Shown: positions 17,052 to 25,269 of the stretch, piece by piece | Position numbering within the stretch: position 1 is the stretch's first letter | Layout: the number at the start of each line of letters is the position of its first letter | Source: Novosphingobium sp. MW5 | GTDB lineage: Bacteria > Pseudomonadota > Alphaproteobacteria > Sphingomonadales > Sphingomonadaceae | Reading direction: 5' to 3' | Assembly (NCBI GenBank): GCA_025938935.1 | Contig: JAPCWB010000001.1 | Span: 3,286,001-3,350,000 of the forward strand | Length of the DNA stretch: 64,000 nt | Translations under genes and position numbers: made by a program | Notes under the pieces: generated by a model | Told to the model about the DNA's origin: nothing | What the model saw: the letters and a program-made list of their open reading frames with translations, nothing else | Database searches by the model: none

Positions 17052-18077
17052 ATGGCACACTACCTGCGCAACTGCTGGTACATGGCCGCGTGGAGCCACG
17101 AGATCGGCGAAGTGCCGCTGCGGCGCAGGCTGCTGGGCGATCCGGTTGCGCTTTACCGCAAGGCTGACGGCGGCGTGGCTGCGCTGGTCGATCGCTGCCC
17201 GCACCGTTTCGCGCCACTGTCGATGGGCACGCGCGATGGCGATGCGCTCGTCTGTCCCTACCACGGTCTGACTTTCGACGCCGGCGGCACCTGCATCCGC
17301 AACCCCTACTCGGATACGCTGCCCAAGGGCGCGTCGGTGCGCAGCTTCCCCACGGCGGAGCGCGATGGCATCGTCTGGTTCTGGCCGGGCGCTGGCGAGC
17401 CGGATGCCGCAGCGATCCCGGACTTTTCGATGCTTACCATCCCCGCCCACGGCGCGCCGATCACCGGCTATATGCCGATGGCCGCGCCATACGAGATGGG
17501 CATCGACAACCTGCTCGACCTGTCGCACATCGAATGGGTGCACAAGGGCAGCTTCGCCGGCAACGGCGTGATATTTGCCGGTGAGCATAGCCTTGAGCAG
17601 GAGGGCAGCCGGCTCCAGTCGAACTGGTGGATGACCGACGTCCCCGCCCCGCCGCACACTTACGGCATTTATAATCCCGCCATGCGCTGCGACCACTGGC
17701 TCGACATGCGCTGGGATGCGCCCTCGGCCATGTACCTGCAGGTCGGCGCCTGCCCCCACGGTGCGGACCGGACGGACAATCCGGTGGTTGCGCACCAGGC
17801 GCATATCCTGACGCCCGAATCCGAAGGCTCGACGCATTACTTCTGGGCCACCACGCGCGCCTTCCCGCCCAGCGAGGAGGGCGACGCCATGCTGCACGGC
17901 CTGCTGTCCCAGGCCTTCGACCAGGAGGACAAGCCGATCATCGAGGCGACCTATGCCAACATGGACGGGCGCGATTTCTGGGACCTGAAGCCCGCCTATC
18001 TCGGCATCGACGCCGGCGGCACGACCGCGCGGCGCATTCTCGCGATGCTGATCGCGGCAGAAGGAGAAGACGCATGA
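17052..18077 (+). CDS. Rieske non-heme iron oxygenase, vanillate O-demethylase (VanA)-like oxygenase subunit
   Basis: 341 aa. The [2Fe-2S] Rieske site is CPH (Cys49, His51) and CPYH (Cys68, His71). The catalytic-domain segment NLLDLSHIEWVHKG supplies the two His of the mononuclear iron. N-terminal YLRNCWYMAAWSHEI is typical of the VanA/dicamba demethylase group, which removes O-methyl groups from aromatic acids as formaldehyde. No ferredoxin/reductase partner (VanB) lies nearby, so electrons must come from elsewhere. Overlaps the downstream methyltransferase by four bases (ATGA). Substrate inferred only as a methoxylated aromatic. Confidence 0.9.
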   Translation: MAHYLRNCWYMAAWSHEIGEVPLRRRLLGDPVALYRKADGGVAALVDRCPHRFAPLSMGTRDGDALVCPYHGLTFDAGGTCIRNPYSDTLPKGASVRSFPTAERDGIVWFWPGAGEPDAAAIPDFSMLTIPAHGAPITGYMPMAAPYEMGIDNLLDLSHIEWVHKGSFAGNGVIFAGEHSLEQEGSRLQSNWWMTDVPAPPHTYGIYNPAMRCDHWLDMRWDAPSAMYLQVGACPHGADRTDNPVVAHQAHILTPESEGSTHYFWATTRAFPPSEEGDAMLHGLLSQAFDQEDKPIIEATYANMDGRDFWDLKPAYLGIDAGGTTARRILAMLIAAEGEDA

Positions 18078-18718
18078 TCCTTGCGACACCCGCCGCGCAG
18101 GCCGTATTCGAGCGCTATGAGGCGCGCGCCGCCTCGGACGCGCAGCGCATGAAGGAATTGGGGCCCGCAGGCTTCGCCATCCGCGACGAATTCCTGCTGC
18201 CGGTCGGGCGAGAGGTTGGCGAACTGCTTCACGCCATGATCCGCGCCCACCGTCCGCGCCGTATTCTCGAACTCGGCACAAGCTATGGCTATTCCACCCT
18301 GTTCCTTGCCGATGCAGCCAAAGCGGTCGGTGCCGAGGTGGTGACCATGGAATTGGCCGACTACAAGCAGGAACACGCCCGTTCGCAGCTGGCCGAGGCA
18401 GGGCTGGCGGATGCAGTGGACTTCCGCTGCGGAGACGCGCTCGAACTGCTCGCCGCCGATGCCGGGCCGTGGGACTTCGTCCTGCTCGACATCTGGAAAG
18501 AGCTCTACCTCCCCTGCTTCGAGGCCTTCTATCCGAAACTGTCCGAAGAAGGCGTGATCTGCGCTGACAACATCATCGAACCTGCCATGTCGCGCGGCGA
18601 GATGCGCGCATACCGCGCCGCAGTCTCGGCGCAGGCGGACCTGCGCTCGACCCTGCTGCCGGTGGGCAGCGGGATCGAGCTGTCGGTGAAATGGAGCGCG
18701 GGGAACCCGAAGCTCTGA
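18074..18718 (+). CDS. class I SAM-dependent O-methyltransferase
   Basis: 214 aa, family 3 O-methyltransferase (catechol/caffeoyl-CoA type). The SAM motif ILELGTSYGYSTLFLA is near residues 64-79, the acidic motif is VTMELAD, and the metal-binding DxxxxxxY-like segment is FVLLDIWKELY with VICADNII later. It is translationally coupled to the Rieske oxygenase. Having an O-methyltransferase beside a demethylase suggests methyl transfer to a catechol intermediate, or protection of toxic catechols; neither is proven. Confidence 0.85.
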   Translation: MILATPAAQAVFERYEARAASDAQRMKELGPAGFAIRDEFLLPVGREVGELLHAMIRAHRPRRILELGTSYGYSTLFLADAAKAVGAEVVTMELADYKQEHARSQLAEAGLADAVDFRCGDALELLAADAGPWDFVLLDIWKELYLPCFEAFYPKLSEEGVICADNIIEPAMSRGEMRAYRAAVSAQADLRSTLLPVGSGIELSVKWSAGNPKL

Positions 18719-18722
18719 GCCG

Positions 18723-19922
18723 TTACTTCGCCGCCCCCTTTCGCAGCCATAGCGCCTGCGGGCTGCGGAAGTTTGACGAGGGCACCCATGACAGGTCACT
18801 ATCCACCCGATGGAATTCGGGCACGGCCTTGAGGAATTCCTCGAAGACCACCTGGCAGGCCACCCGCGCCAGCATCGCGCCCAGGCACGAATGGACGCCG
18901 CCGCCGAAGCCGAGATGGCGCTTGGGCCGGCGCGTGATGTCATAGATGTCGGGATCGGGAAACTGCCGCTCGTCGCGATTGGCCGAGCCGTAGCAGAGCA
19001 TAACGAAATCGCCCGCCTTCATGGACTGGCCGTGGAGTTCCGTATCGACCTGGAGGCACCGCTTGAAGCGCTGGGCCGAGGTGTTGAAGCGCAGCGATTC
19101 CTCGATGGCGTCGGGGATCAGCGAAGGGTCAGCAACCAAAGCACGGCGCGCCTCCGGATAGTCGGCCAGGTTCAGCGCAAACATCGCCATGAAGCCGGAC
19201 AGGCTCTCGATCCCAGCCATGATCAACGTGGTGACGGTGAGCTGGACTTCCTTGTCGAGCAGCTTCTCGCCGTCGATTTCGGCGGTGATGAAGTTCGAGA
19301 GGAGGTCCTCGCCGGGGTTCTTCTTTCGCTCCTGCACGAGGTTTTCGGCAAAATTCGCCATCCACTGGAAAGCGGCGAGGTGCTGAGGCGATTTCTGCCG
19401 GGTTTCAGCATCGGTCTGGACCATCAGCACGGCATTGTCGCGCACTTCCTCGGCTTGGTCGCGCGGCATGTCGAACAGGTAGAACAGCAGGTCGACCGTG
19501 ACTTTCGATCCGAATTCCGAGACGAAGTCGAACTCGTTCTTGTCGGCAATCTCGGCGAGATGCGCCGCCACCGATGCCCGCGCGGGCTCTAGGATATGGT
19601 CGAGCGCGCGCTTGGTCATGGCCGATTGGATCAGCCCGCGCAGGCGGTCATGCCGCGGCGGGTCAGAGCTGCCGAGCGTCGATCCCGCGCGACCGGGGAA
19701 TTCATCGACGAGGTTGCCCTTGGCCGAGGAATAAGTGCGCCAGTTGCTCAGCGCGGCCAGAATGTCATCATAGCGGCTGAGCACCCACATGCTCGCTTCC
19801 TCGCACCAGAAAGCGGGGAACTCGTCCCGCAGGCGCTTGTAAGCGGGAAACGGGTCGGCGTCGTTCGCCGGGGAATAGGGATCGAACCGGAAACGGTCCG
19901 CAGTCAGGGAATCAGCGGCCAT
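18723..19922 (-). CDS. cytochrome P450
   Basis: Soluble bacterial P450 of about 399 aa. The heme-binding loop FGGGVHSCLG carries the Cys thiolate ligand near residue 345; the K-helix ExxR is EESLRF; the I-helix has AGIES, with Ser replacing the usual Thr. ATG 19922 (MAADSLTADRF) has GGAGAG seven bases upstream and is preferred to the ATG at 19952. It converges with the methyltransferase gene (four-base gap). It likely hydroxylates or O-dealkylates a pathway substrate; redox partners are not encoded here. Confidence 0.9.
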   Translation of the reverse strand: MAADSLTADRFRFDPYSPANDADPFPAYKRLRDEFPAFWCEEASMWVLSRYDDILAALSNWRTYSSAKGNLVDEFPGRAGSTLGSSDPPRHDRLRGLIQSAMTKRALDHILEPARASVAAHLAEIADKNEFDFVSEFGSKVTVDLLFYLFDMPRDQAEEVRDNAVLMVQTDAETRQKSPQHLAAFQWMANFAENLVQERKKNPGEDLLSNFITAEIDGEKLLDKEVQLTVTTLIMAGIESLSGFMAMFALNLADYPEARRALVADPSLIPDAIEESLRFNTSAQRFKRCLQVDTELHGQSMKAGDFVMLCYGSANRDERQFPDPDIYDITRRPKRHLGFGGGVHSCLGAMLARVACQVVFEEFLKAVPEFHRVDSDLSWVPSSNFRSPQALWLRKGAAK

Positions 19923-19958
19923 GGCATCACTCTCCAACGGATCGGCGGGCATCGCCGG

Positions 19959-19979
19959 ATTGCTATGATGAATAGCAAT
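19959..19979 (-). promoter_or_regulatory. candidate operator upstream of the P450 gene
   Basis: ATTGCTAT-GATGA-ATAGCAAT is a perfect 8-bp inverted repeat with a five-base spacer, 37 bp upstream of the preferred P450 start and inside an AT-rich patch. It resembles a repressor operator; the regulator is unknown. Confidence 0.6.
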
Positions 19980-20012
19980 ACTAGCAAAGCCCGCCGGTGA
20001 AATTGATCTGGA

Positions 20013-21137
20013 TCAGACCGGCTCGGCCAGCTTCACCCGGATCATCTCGGTCAATTCGACCGGATCGCCCGCGCTTTCAGGGTGCATTTCCCATTCACCC
20101 AGCTTGATCGAGCTGGTGCCGACCAGCTTGGCGCGTTCGAAGCGGCGGTCCATGAAGGCGCGCAGCGCCGCGTCCACGTCCTTCGCTGCCAGTTCCTCGG
20201 CCAGCACGACGGCATCCTCGACCGCCATCGCAGCGCCCTGCCCCAAGTGCGGGGTGGCGCTGTGTGCGGCATCGCCGATCAGCACGACGCGCCCCATGTG
20301 CCGGGGATCGGGCATGATGCAGGCCTCGAGCGGGCGATAGACCACGAGCGCGGGATCGGTAATGGCCTTGGCCGCCTCGCCCAGCAGGCCGCCATAGCCT
20401 TGCAGCCGCTTTTGCATTTCGGCGGCGAGGCTTTCGGGGGCGAACTTCGTATTGCCCGGCTCCTCGCAGACGACGAAGATGTACATCTCCTCCGGCGTCA
20501 GCGGGCAGTAGCCGGCCTTGCCGTGAAAATCGGGCTTGCCGATGTAAAGGTCGCTCCATTCGAGATCTGCCGGACGCGGCACGTTGTAGCGCCAGACGCC
20601 CTGCCCGGTGAACGCTGGCTTCGCCTCGGGCCAGAGCACCTTGCGCACGGCGGAATAGTTGCCGTCGCAGCCGATCATCAGATCATAGGAGCCGCTGGTG
20701 CCGTCGGTGAATTCTACGTTCACACCCGAGCCGGTGTCCTCGAAGCTATCGAAGGTGACGCCCAGCCGCACCGGGATGCCCAGTTCCCTGACCTTGCTGG
20801 TCAGAACTTCGTGCAGAGCCGGTCGCGTCAGGCCAAGGTCGGCGGGCAGGCCATCGACTTCGGACACGCCCGGCAGTTCGGCGATGATCTCGCCGCCGGG
20901 GCTCATGAAGCGCGCGCCCTTGTAGGGGAAGCCGGCCTCCACCGCCGCCTTTCCGCACCCTAGCTGCTCGAGCGCGCGGATGAAGTTGGCCTGGACGATG
21001 ATGCCGACGTGATAGACCGACCAGTCGGCGTTCTTCTCGACAACCTCGACCTTCAGGCCCTTGTTGTGCAGCCCGATCGCCACGGCGAGACCGGCAACGC
21101 CGCCGCCGATGACGAGAATGTTCTGTGCCTTGCTCAT
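20013..21137 (-). CDS. FAD-dependent (group A) aromatic monooxygenase, paralogue 1
   Basis: 374-aa flavoprotein hydroxylase. The dinucleotide fold VIGGGVAGLAVAIGLHNKG is at the N terminus, the DG-like IGCDGNYSAVRK is near residue 160, and the second FAD motif VLIGDAAHSATPHLGQGAAMAVEDA is near 275-300. Such enzymes hydroxylate phenolic rings using NAD(P)H and O2. It follows the extradiol dioxygenase gene, so it probably makes the catechol that enzyme cleaves. Start 21137 (MSKAQN) has a GAGAGGA site; an ATG at 21155 overlaps the upstream stop and is an alternative. It resembles the second monooxygenase at 26384-27527. Confidence 0.9.
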   Translation of the reverse strand: MSKAQNILVIGGGVAGLAVAIGLHNKGLKVEVVEKNADWSVYHVGIIVQANFIRALEQLGCGKAAVEAGFPYKGARFMSPGGEIIAELPGVSEVDGLPADLGLTRPALHEVLTSKVRELGIPVRLGVTFDSFEDTGSGVNVEFTDGTSGSYDLMIGCDGNYSAVRKVLWPEAKPAFTGQGVWRYNVPRPADLEWSDLYIGKPDFHGKAGYCPLTPEEMYIFVVCEEPGNTKFAPESLAAEMQKRLQGYGGLLGEAAKAITDPALVVYRPLEACIMPDPRHMGRVVLIGDAAHSATPHLGQGAAMAVEDAVVLAEELAAKDVDAALRAFMDRRFERAKLVGTSSIKLGEWEMHPESAGDPVELTEMIRVKLAEPV

Positions 21138-21151
21138 GGTGGGTTCCTCTC

Positions 21152-22174
21152 TCATTCCGCCGCTTCGGCGAGCGGCTGGGTTTTAGCGGGGTGGTAGTGA
21201 AGCTGGTCGGGCCGGGCGTAGGTCACGTCCCAGTTCGGCTCGCCCTTCATGAAGTCGGGCAGGTTGGTCATGTAGATCGCCGTGCCGAAAGCGCCGTCCC
21301 AGATGCGCGGCTTCCAGCTGTCGTCCACACAGTCGCAGTCCGCGCCATATTCGGCATCGCCACCCGCCGGGCAGGGAACATAGAGGAAGGCGGCGCTGGT
21401 CAGGCGGTGGCGGCCGAAGCCCCAGTTCCAGTCGCCGTACTTGTAGCCGCGCCGGTCAAGGTAGTTCTTCGCCACCATCAGCTCGTCGATGTCCTCCACC
21501 TCCCAGTTGGCGTGGTGGAACTTCAGCGTGCCGTTGAAGCCGGGCATCGGCGCATGGGCATCGGCGAGAAAGATGTTGTGATGCTCGTAGGAGCCATCGG
21601 CGCGCATGTAGACGCCGAAGCCCTTCTGCATGTCGGTGATGCGGAAGCCCAACCTGTCTCGGTAGAACTCGAGCGCCTGCTGCACGTCCGGGAAGGTCCA
21701 GACGCAGTGGTGCGTGCGCTTGGGCAGAGCGCGGTCGATCCACTTGCGCGGCTGGTTCAGGCGTTCAATCCGCCCCACGGTGTTCTGCGGCGTGGGCGCG
21801 CCGAACACAGGCCGCGGCTGCCAGACCTGAAGTCCGATCGCCTGACCGAAGGGGGTGATGAAATGGACCACGCCCTCGTCATCGGTGGTCAGCGCCGTTT
21901 CAGGTTCCAGCCGCGCCTTGATCCGCGCGAGACCTTCCTCGCTGTCGACCGCCCAGACGCACTCGAACACGCCCTTGCCGGTCTGCGCCGTGCCGTGCGG
22001 CAGGCGGGAATGGCCGCGTTCGAGCAGCAGGGTCTGCGAGCCGTCGGGCAGTTCGAACAGCGCCTCGCCCTTGGCCTGCGATACAAGCGAAAGGCCGAAG
22101 TCGGTGAAAAATTCAGTGCACTTCGCCATGTCCTCGACCAGCCAGGTCAGGCGGCGGATACCGATAATTGCCAT
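21152..22174 (-). CDS. VOC-family extradiol ring-cleavage dioxygenase 1
   Basis: 340-aa protein with two vicinal-oxygen-chelate domains. The N-terminal domain (IIGIRRLTWLVEDM) lacks an obvious metal triad; the C-terminal domain has RTHHCVWTFPD, LKFHHANWEV and a later acidic DAEYGAD that can supply the His-His-Glu iron site of type I extradiol dioxygenases. ATG 22174 (MAIIGIRRL) is preferred; the frame is open from 22192. It is co-transcribed with the flavin monooxygenase, the usual hydroxylate-then-cleave pairing. Confidence 0.82.
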   Translation of the reverse strand: MAIIGIRRLTWLVEDMAKCTEFFTDFGLSLVSQAKGEALFELPDGSQTLLLERGHSRLPHGTAQTGKGVFECVWAVDSEEGLARIKARLEPETALTTDDEGVVHFITPFGQAIGLQVWQPRPVFGAPTPQNTVGRIERLNQPRKWIDRALPKRTHHCVWTFPDVQQALEFYRDRLGFRITDMQKGFGVYMRADGSYEHHNIFLADAHAPMPGFNGTLKFHHANWEVEDIDELMVAKNYLDRRGYKYGDWNWGFGRHRLTSAAFLYVPCPAGGDAEYGADCDCVDDSWKPRIWDGAFGTAIYMTNLPDFMKGEPNWDVTYARPDQLHYHPAKTQPLAEAAE

Positions 22175-22247
22175 TGCCGGAACACTCCTCATCAGATGAC
22201 GGGGAATTGCTCCGGCAGGCGCGCCGGGTTCTTGATCCAGCGCAAAA

Positions 22248-22267
22248 CCGATCCATGGATTGATCGG
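22248..22267. promoter_or_regulatory. inverted repeat upstream of dioxygenase 1
   Basis: CCGATC-N8-GATCGG lies 74 bp upstream of the dioxygenase start. The embedded GGATTGATCGGAA partly matches the GGATCGATNGGAA motif seen at 14748 and 31653. Confidence 0.4.
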
Positions 22268-22295
22268 AAGTCAGGTTATTGACGAAATCGAAGGC

Positions 22296-22616
22296 TCAGC
22301 AGTCCTGCCATGAAAAAGCCAGTTCGCCCTCGCGGAAGGCGAAGCGTTCGAGATGCTTCTCGACCGCGCCCTTGAGGCCCTGAAGCTGCCCGTCCGAGGT
22401 AGCCTCGATCCGGCAGGTGAGCGCCATGTCGCCCGCCGCCATCGTGAAGATCGCGTCCCCCGGCCAATCCGCGCCGCGCGCGTTCTTCGGGAAGACCACG
22501 CGGGCATTCTGGGCGTCGAACTCGACCTCCATGTTGTGCGACCAGTGCTTGCAGAGTTGCTGCAAATAACGGCTGCCATTCTCGGTGGGGACCACAGCGG
22601 TGCTGGAATGGGTCAT
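22296..22616 (-). CDS. DUF2218 domain protein
   Basis: 106-aa protein made of one DUF2218 domain: KHWSHNMEVEFD, ARVVFP and FREGELAFSWQDC are the family pattern. DUF2218 genes often neighbour siderophore-interacting ferric reductases, but none is encoded here. ATG 22616 lies three bases past the PadR stop; a TTG at 22622 is an alternative. The operon partner is the PadR regulator, so expression is likely under its control. Biochemical function unknown; a metal-related role is inference from family context. Confidence 0.85.
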   Translation of the reverse strand: MTHSSTAVVPTENGSRYLQQLCKHWSHNMEVEFDAQNARVVFPKNARGADWPGDAIFTMAAGDMALTCRIEATSDGQLQGLKGAVEKHLERFAFREGELAFSWQDC

Positions 22617-22618
22617 GG

Positions 22619-23230
22619 TCAAAGCCTTTCGATCTTCTGCGCTGCTTCATCGAGCAGGGCGGCAATGGCGAGCGCGGTTTCACTGTCGGCATCGCCGCGC
22701 GTCATGCGCTGCATCGATGCCGTGCGCAGGTTCATCATGGCGCGCTTGATCGGCGCCGCATCGGTGCGGCCGGCCTGTTCGGCCATGGCGGAGAGCCGGG
22801 CAAAGGCGGCGTCGATGACGTCGCGCTTGGCCTCAAGCTCGGCGCGGCCGGCATCGGTCAGGCCATAGGACCGGCGTGAGCTGCCCTCTGCCGCGACTTC
22901 CTCGGCCAGGCCCATATCGGCCAGCAGGGTGAGCAGCGGATAAAGCACGCCTGGGCTGGGCGAATAAGCATCGCCGCTCTTCGCCGCAAAGCTGCGGATC
23001 AGCTGGTAACCGTGCTGCGGTGCTTCCTCGGCCAGCAGGCCCAGCACCATCAGGCGCAGTTCCTCTCCGGCAAAGCGCTTGCCGCGGCGCGGACCGCCGC
23101 CACCGCCCGGTCCGGGGCCGAAACCGCGGCCGAACCCTTCTCCAAACCCGCCGCCAAAGCCCGGGCCGAAGCCATTGCCGCGCATCCGCGGCGAGGGGCC
23201 GTGGCCCCGATTTCCCTTATGGAAATGCAT
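22619..23230 (-). CDS. PadR-family regulator, YqjI-like
   Basis: 203 aa. The first 50 residues are Gly/His/Arg-rich and probably disordered (starts MHFHKGNRGHGP), followed by the PadR winged helix (ELRLMVLGLLAEEAPQHGYQLI, YSPSPGVLYPLLTLLADMG) and a C-terminal dimerisation helix. This layout closely resembles E. coli YqjI, a nickel/iron-responsive repressor with a His-rich N terminus. A palindrome at 23291-23304 lies 61 bp upstream. AAGGAG stands nine bases before the ATG. It likely represses itself and the DUF2218 gene. Confidence 0.88.
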   Translation of the reverse strand: MHFHKGNRGHGPSPRMRGNGFGPGFGGGFGEGFGRGFGPGPGGGGGPRRGKRFAGEELRLMVLGLLAEEAPQHGYQLIRSFAAKSGDAYSPSPGVLYPLLTLLADMGLAEEVAAEGSSRRSYGLTDAGRAELEAKRDVIDAAFARLSAMAEQAGRTDAAPIKRAMMNLRTASMQRMTRGDADSETALAIAALLDEAAQKIERL

Positions 23231-23290
23231 GCGTTCTTACTCCTTCGCATTCTTGCATGAGGAGCAGATAGTTCAACCAAGATACTATTT

Positions 23291-23304
23291 CAAGATATAT
23301 CTTG
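23291..23304. promoter_or_regulatory. candidate PadR/YqjI-type operator
   Basis: CAAGATATATCTTG is a perfect 14-bp palindrome in an AT-rich island between the LysR stop and the padR start, well placed for autoregulation. Confidence 0.65.
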
Positions 23305-23316
23305 TAACGATACGTA

Positions 23317-24321
23317 TTATTTTTGACGCGTGTTTCGATAGACCGATGTCAGGTCCTCGCGCACGCCCTCTCGCACCATGGGGTCGATCGGCACGACCTT
23401 TGGCGGCACGCTCGGCTCTTCCGAGGCGGCGTGGGCGGCCATGCGTTCGATCACCCAGCGCAGGGCAGCGTCATTGTTATTGGAGATGTGCCACTGCAGC
23501 GCCTCGCGGATGGGCGGGATGTCGAATGGCAATTCTCGCATGACCAGCGGATGGATCTGCACCATGCGTTCGGCCATGCGGCGGTGCATCGTGGCGATGC
23601 GGTGGTTTCCGATGATCAGGCGCGGCACCGACAGGAAAGTCGGCGCGACGATTTCTACCCGGCGACTCTGCTTCTGGCGGCGCTGGAAGGCATCCTCGAA
23701 AGCCGGAATGCGCGACTTGCCGAAGCGCGACGTCACGTGGCCGGCATCGAAATAGACCTGCTTGGTGATCGGCGCCTGCATGATCGGGTTCTGGTCCCAA
23801 CCCACGACAACGTGATCGTCCTCGAACAGGATGATGCTGGGATGATCGGCAGAGATGGCAAAGTCGATGGTCAGCAGCAGGTCGATCTGGTTGCGCTCGA
23901 TCAGTTCGACCGGATGGTCATTCATCGGCTGGATCTCGAAGCGCATCTGCGGTGCCACTTCGGCCAGCTCGTTGACCATCTTCGACACCATGACTTCGGT
24001 CGAATAGTCCGAGGCCATCAGGCGGATCTGGCGATCGGAGGTGGCGGGATCGAACTGCGGGGCGACGGCGATGGTCTGGCGCACCTGTTCGAGCACAGCC
24101 CGCACCGGATCGACCAGTTCTTCCGCCCGCGCGGTGAGCACCATCTGGCGGCCGCGTACGACCAGCAGGTCATCACCGAAATAGTCACGCAGGCGGCCCA
24201 GCGCGCTCGATGTGGCCGACTGCGACAGGCACAGCCGGTCCGCCGCGAGGCTCACGCTGCGCTCGGTCAGCAGGGCATCGAGCGCCACCAGCAGGTTAAG
24301 GTCTAGCCGTCCGAACCGCAT
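23317..24321 (-). CDS. LysR-family regulator, NodD-like
   Basis: 334-aa LysR transcription factor. The N terminus MRFGRLDLNLLVALDALL and winged helix LSQSATSSALGRLRDYFGDDLL are very similar to NodD/NodD-like regulators, as is the effector-domain stretch NHRIATMHRRMAE. ATG 24321 has GGGAG six bases upstream and matches the NodD start; ATG 24327 is less likely. NodD-like proteins sense flavonoids or related aromatics and bind ATC-N9-GAT. It lies centrally in the catabolic island and is its most probable activator. Confidence 0.9.
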   Translation of the reverse strand: MRFGRLDLNLLVALDALLTERSVSLAADRLCLSQSATSSALGRLRDYFGDDLLVVRGRQMVLTARAEELVDPVRAVLEQVRQTIAVAPQFDPATSDRQIRLMASDYSTEVMVSKMVNELAEVAPQMRFEIQPMNDHPVELIERNQIDLLLTIDFAISADHPSIILFEDDHVVVGWDQNPIMQAPITKQVYFDAGHVTSRFGKSRIPAFEDAFQRRQKQSRRVEIVAPTFLSVPRLIIGNHRIATMHRRMAERMVQIHPLVMRELPFDIPPIREALQWHISNNNDAALRWVIERMAAHAASEEPSVPPKVVPIDPMVREGVREDLTSVYRNTRQK

Positions 24322-24345
24322 TGCCATCTCCCAAGCGCCTCCTTT

Positions 24346-25269
24346 TCACGACAAGGTCGCGAGGGCGCTCGCGACGAGTTTAGCAAGATCGCCGTCATGT
24401 GCCAAACCGGCGCGTTCGGCCGCCGGGGTGGCAAGCGGCGGCTGGGTGGCAAAGGCGGCTTCCAGCGCGGCGTCCGGAGCATAGGCAACGAGGCTTGGAT
24501 CGGTGCCGCACTGGGCCGCGACTTCCCTGACAAGCGCCCCCATGGTCACCCGCAAGGCAGGCAGCGTCACCGCGCGTCCCGGCGGCAGCAGCGCGGAATC
24601 GAGCGACATGGCATTGGCCAGGTTACCCGCGCACCGCGCCACGGACTGCGCCCAGATCGTCCCTTCGGCCGAGACCGGACAGGTGAACGCCTCCCCTGCC
24701 CTCAGTGCGTGAAACAGGTCCGACATGAAGGCGCTCTTCAGGCCGCTCGGCCCCTTGGGCCGCGCCAGAATGCCGGGTAGGCGCAGCGTGACGCCATCGA
24801 TCATGCCGCGGTTGGAGAACAGCGCCACCGCCTGCTCCATCATGGCCTTGTGGCCGCCATAGACCATCTTCGGGCTGAGCGGCGTGGCATCGTCCACTTG
24901 CGCGGGCAGCGGGTCGCCGAAGACCGCGATCGAACTGGCGAAGACAAACCGCAGCCCCGGACGCAGCGCGGCAGCCTCCAGCATCAGGTCATACATGGCA
25001 TCGACGTTGATCCGGCGCGAGAGGTCAGGATCGGCCTCCGCCGCGCCCCCGGGCACCGTGGCGAGGTGGACGATGGACTCTGCCCCCTGCAAGGCATCGG
25101 CGCGCACAGCTGCATCGCCAAGATCACCAGCAATCGCCCGCGCGCCTTCGGGTATGCCGGCGGCCAGCGTATCGAGCCCGGTCACCTCCCTGCCTTCAGC
25201 CAGCAGGCGGCGCACCAGTTCGCGTCCGACGAAACCGCCCGCGCCAGTGACGAGGACTGTCAACGGCAA
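24346..25269 (-). CDS. NAD-dependent epimerase/dehydratase family protein
   Basis: Extended SDR of 307 aa with TGAGGFVGRELVRRLL at the N terminus, the catalytic YGGHK near residue 140 and Ser in VFASSIAVFG. It resembles D-erythronate dehydrogenase (DenD)-type proteins that oxidise hydroxy acids. There is no ATG; TTG at 25269 or 25263, overlapping the preceding gene's stop, is the likely start. It ends 24 bases before the LysR start. A role in the aromatic pathway is inferred from position only. Confidence 0.8.
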   Translation of the reverse strand: MPLTVLVTGAGGFVGRELVRRLLAEGREVTGLDTLAAGIPEGARAIAGDLGDAAVRADALQGAESIVHLATVPGGAAEADPDLSRRINVDAMYDLMLEAAALRPGLRFVFASSIAVFGDPLPAQVDDATPLSPKMVYGGHKAMMEQAVALFSNRGMIDGVTLRLPGILARPKGPSGLKSAFMSDLFHALRAGEAFTCPVSAEGTIWAQSVARCAGNLANAMSLDSALLPPGRAVTLPALRVTMGALVREVAAQCGTDPSLVAYAPDAALEAAFATQPPLATPAAERAGLAHDGDLAKLVASALATLS

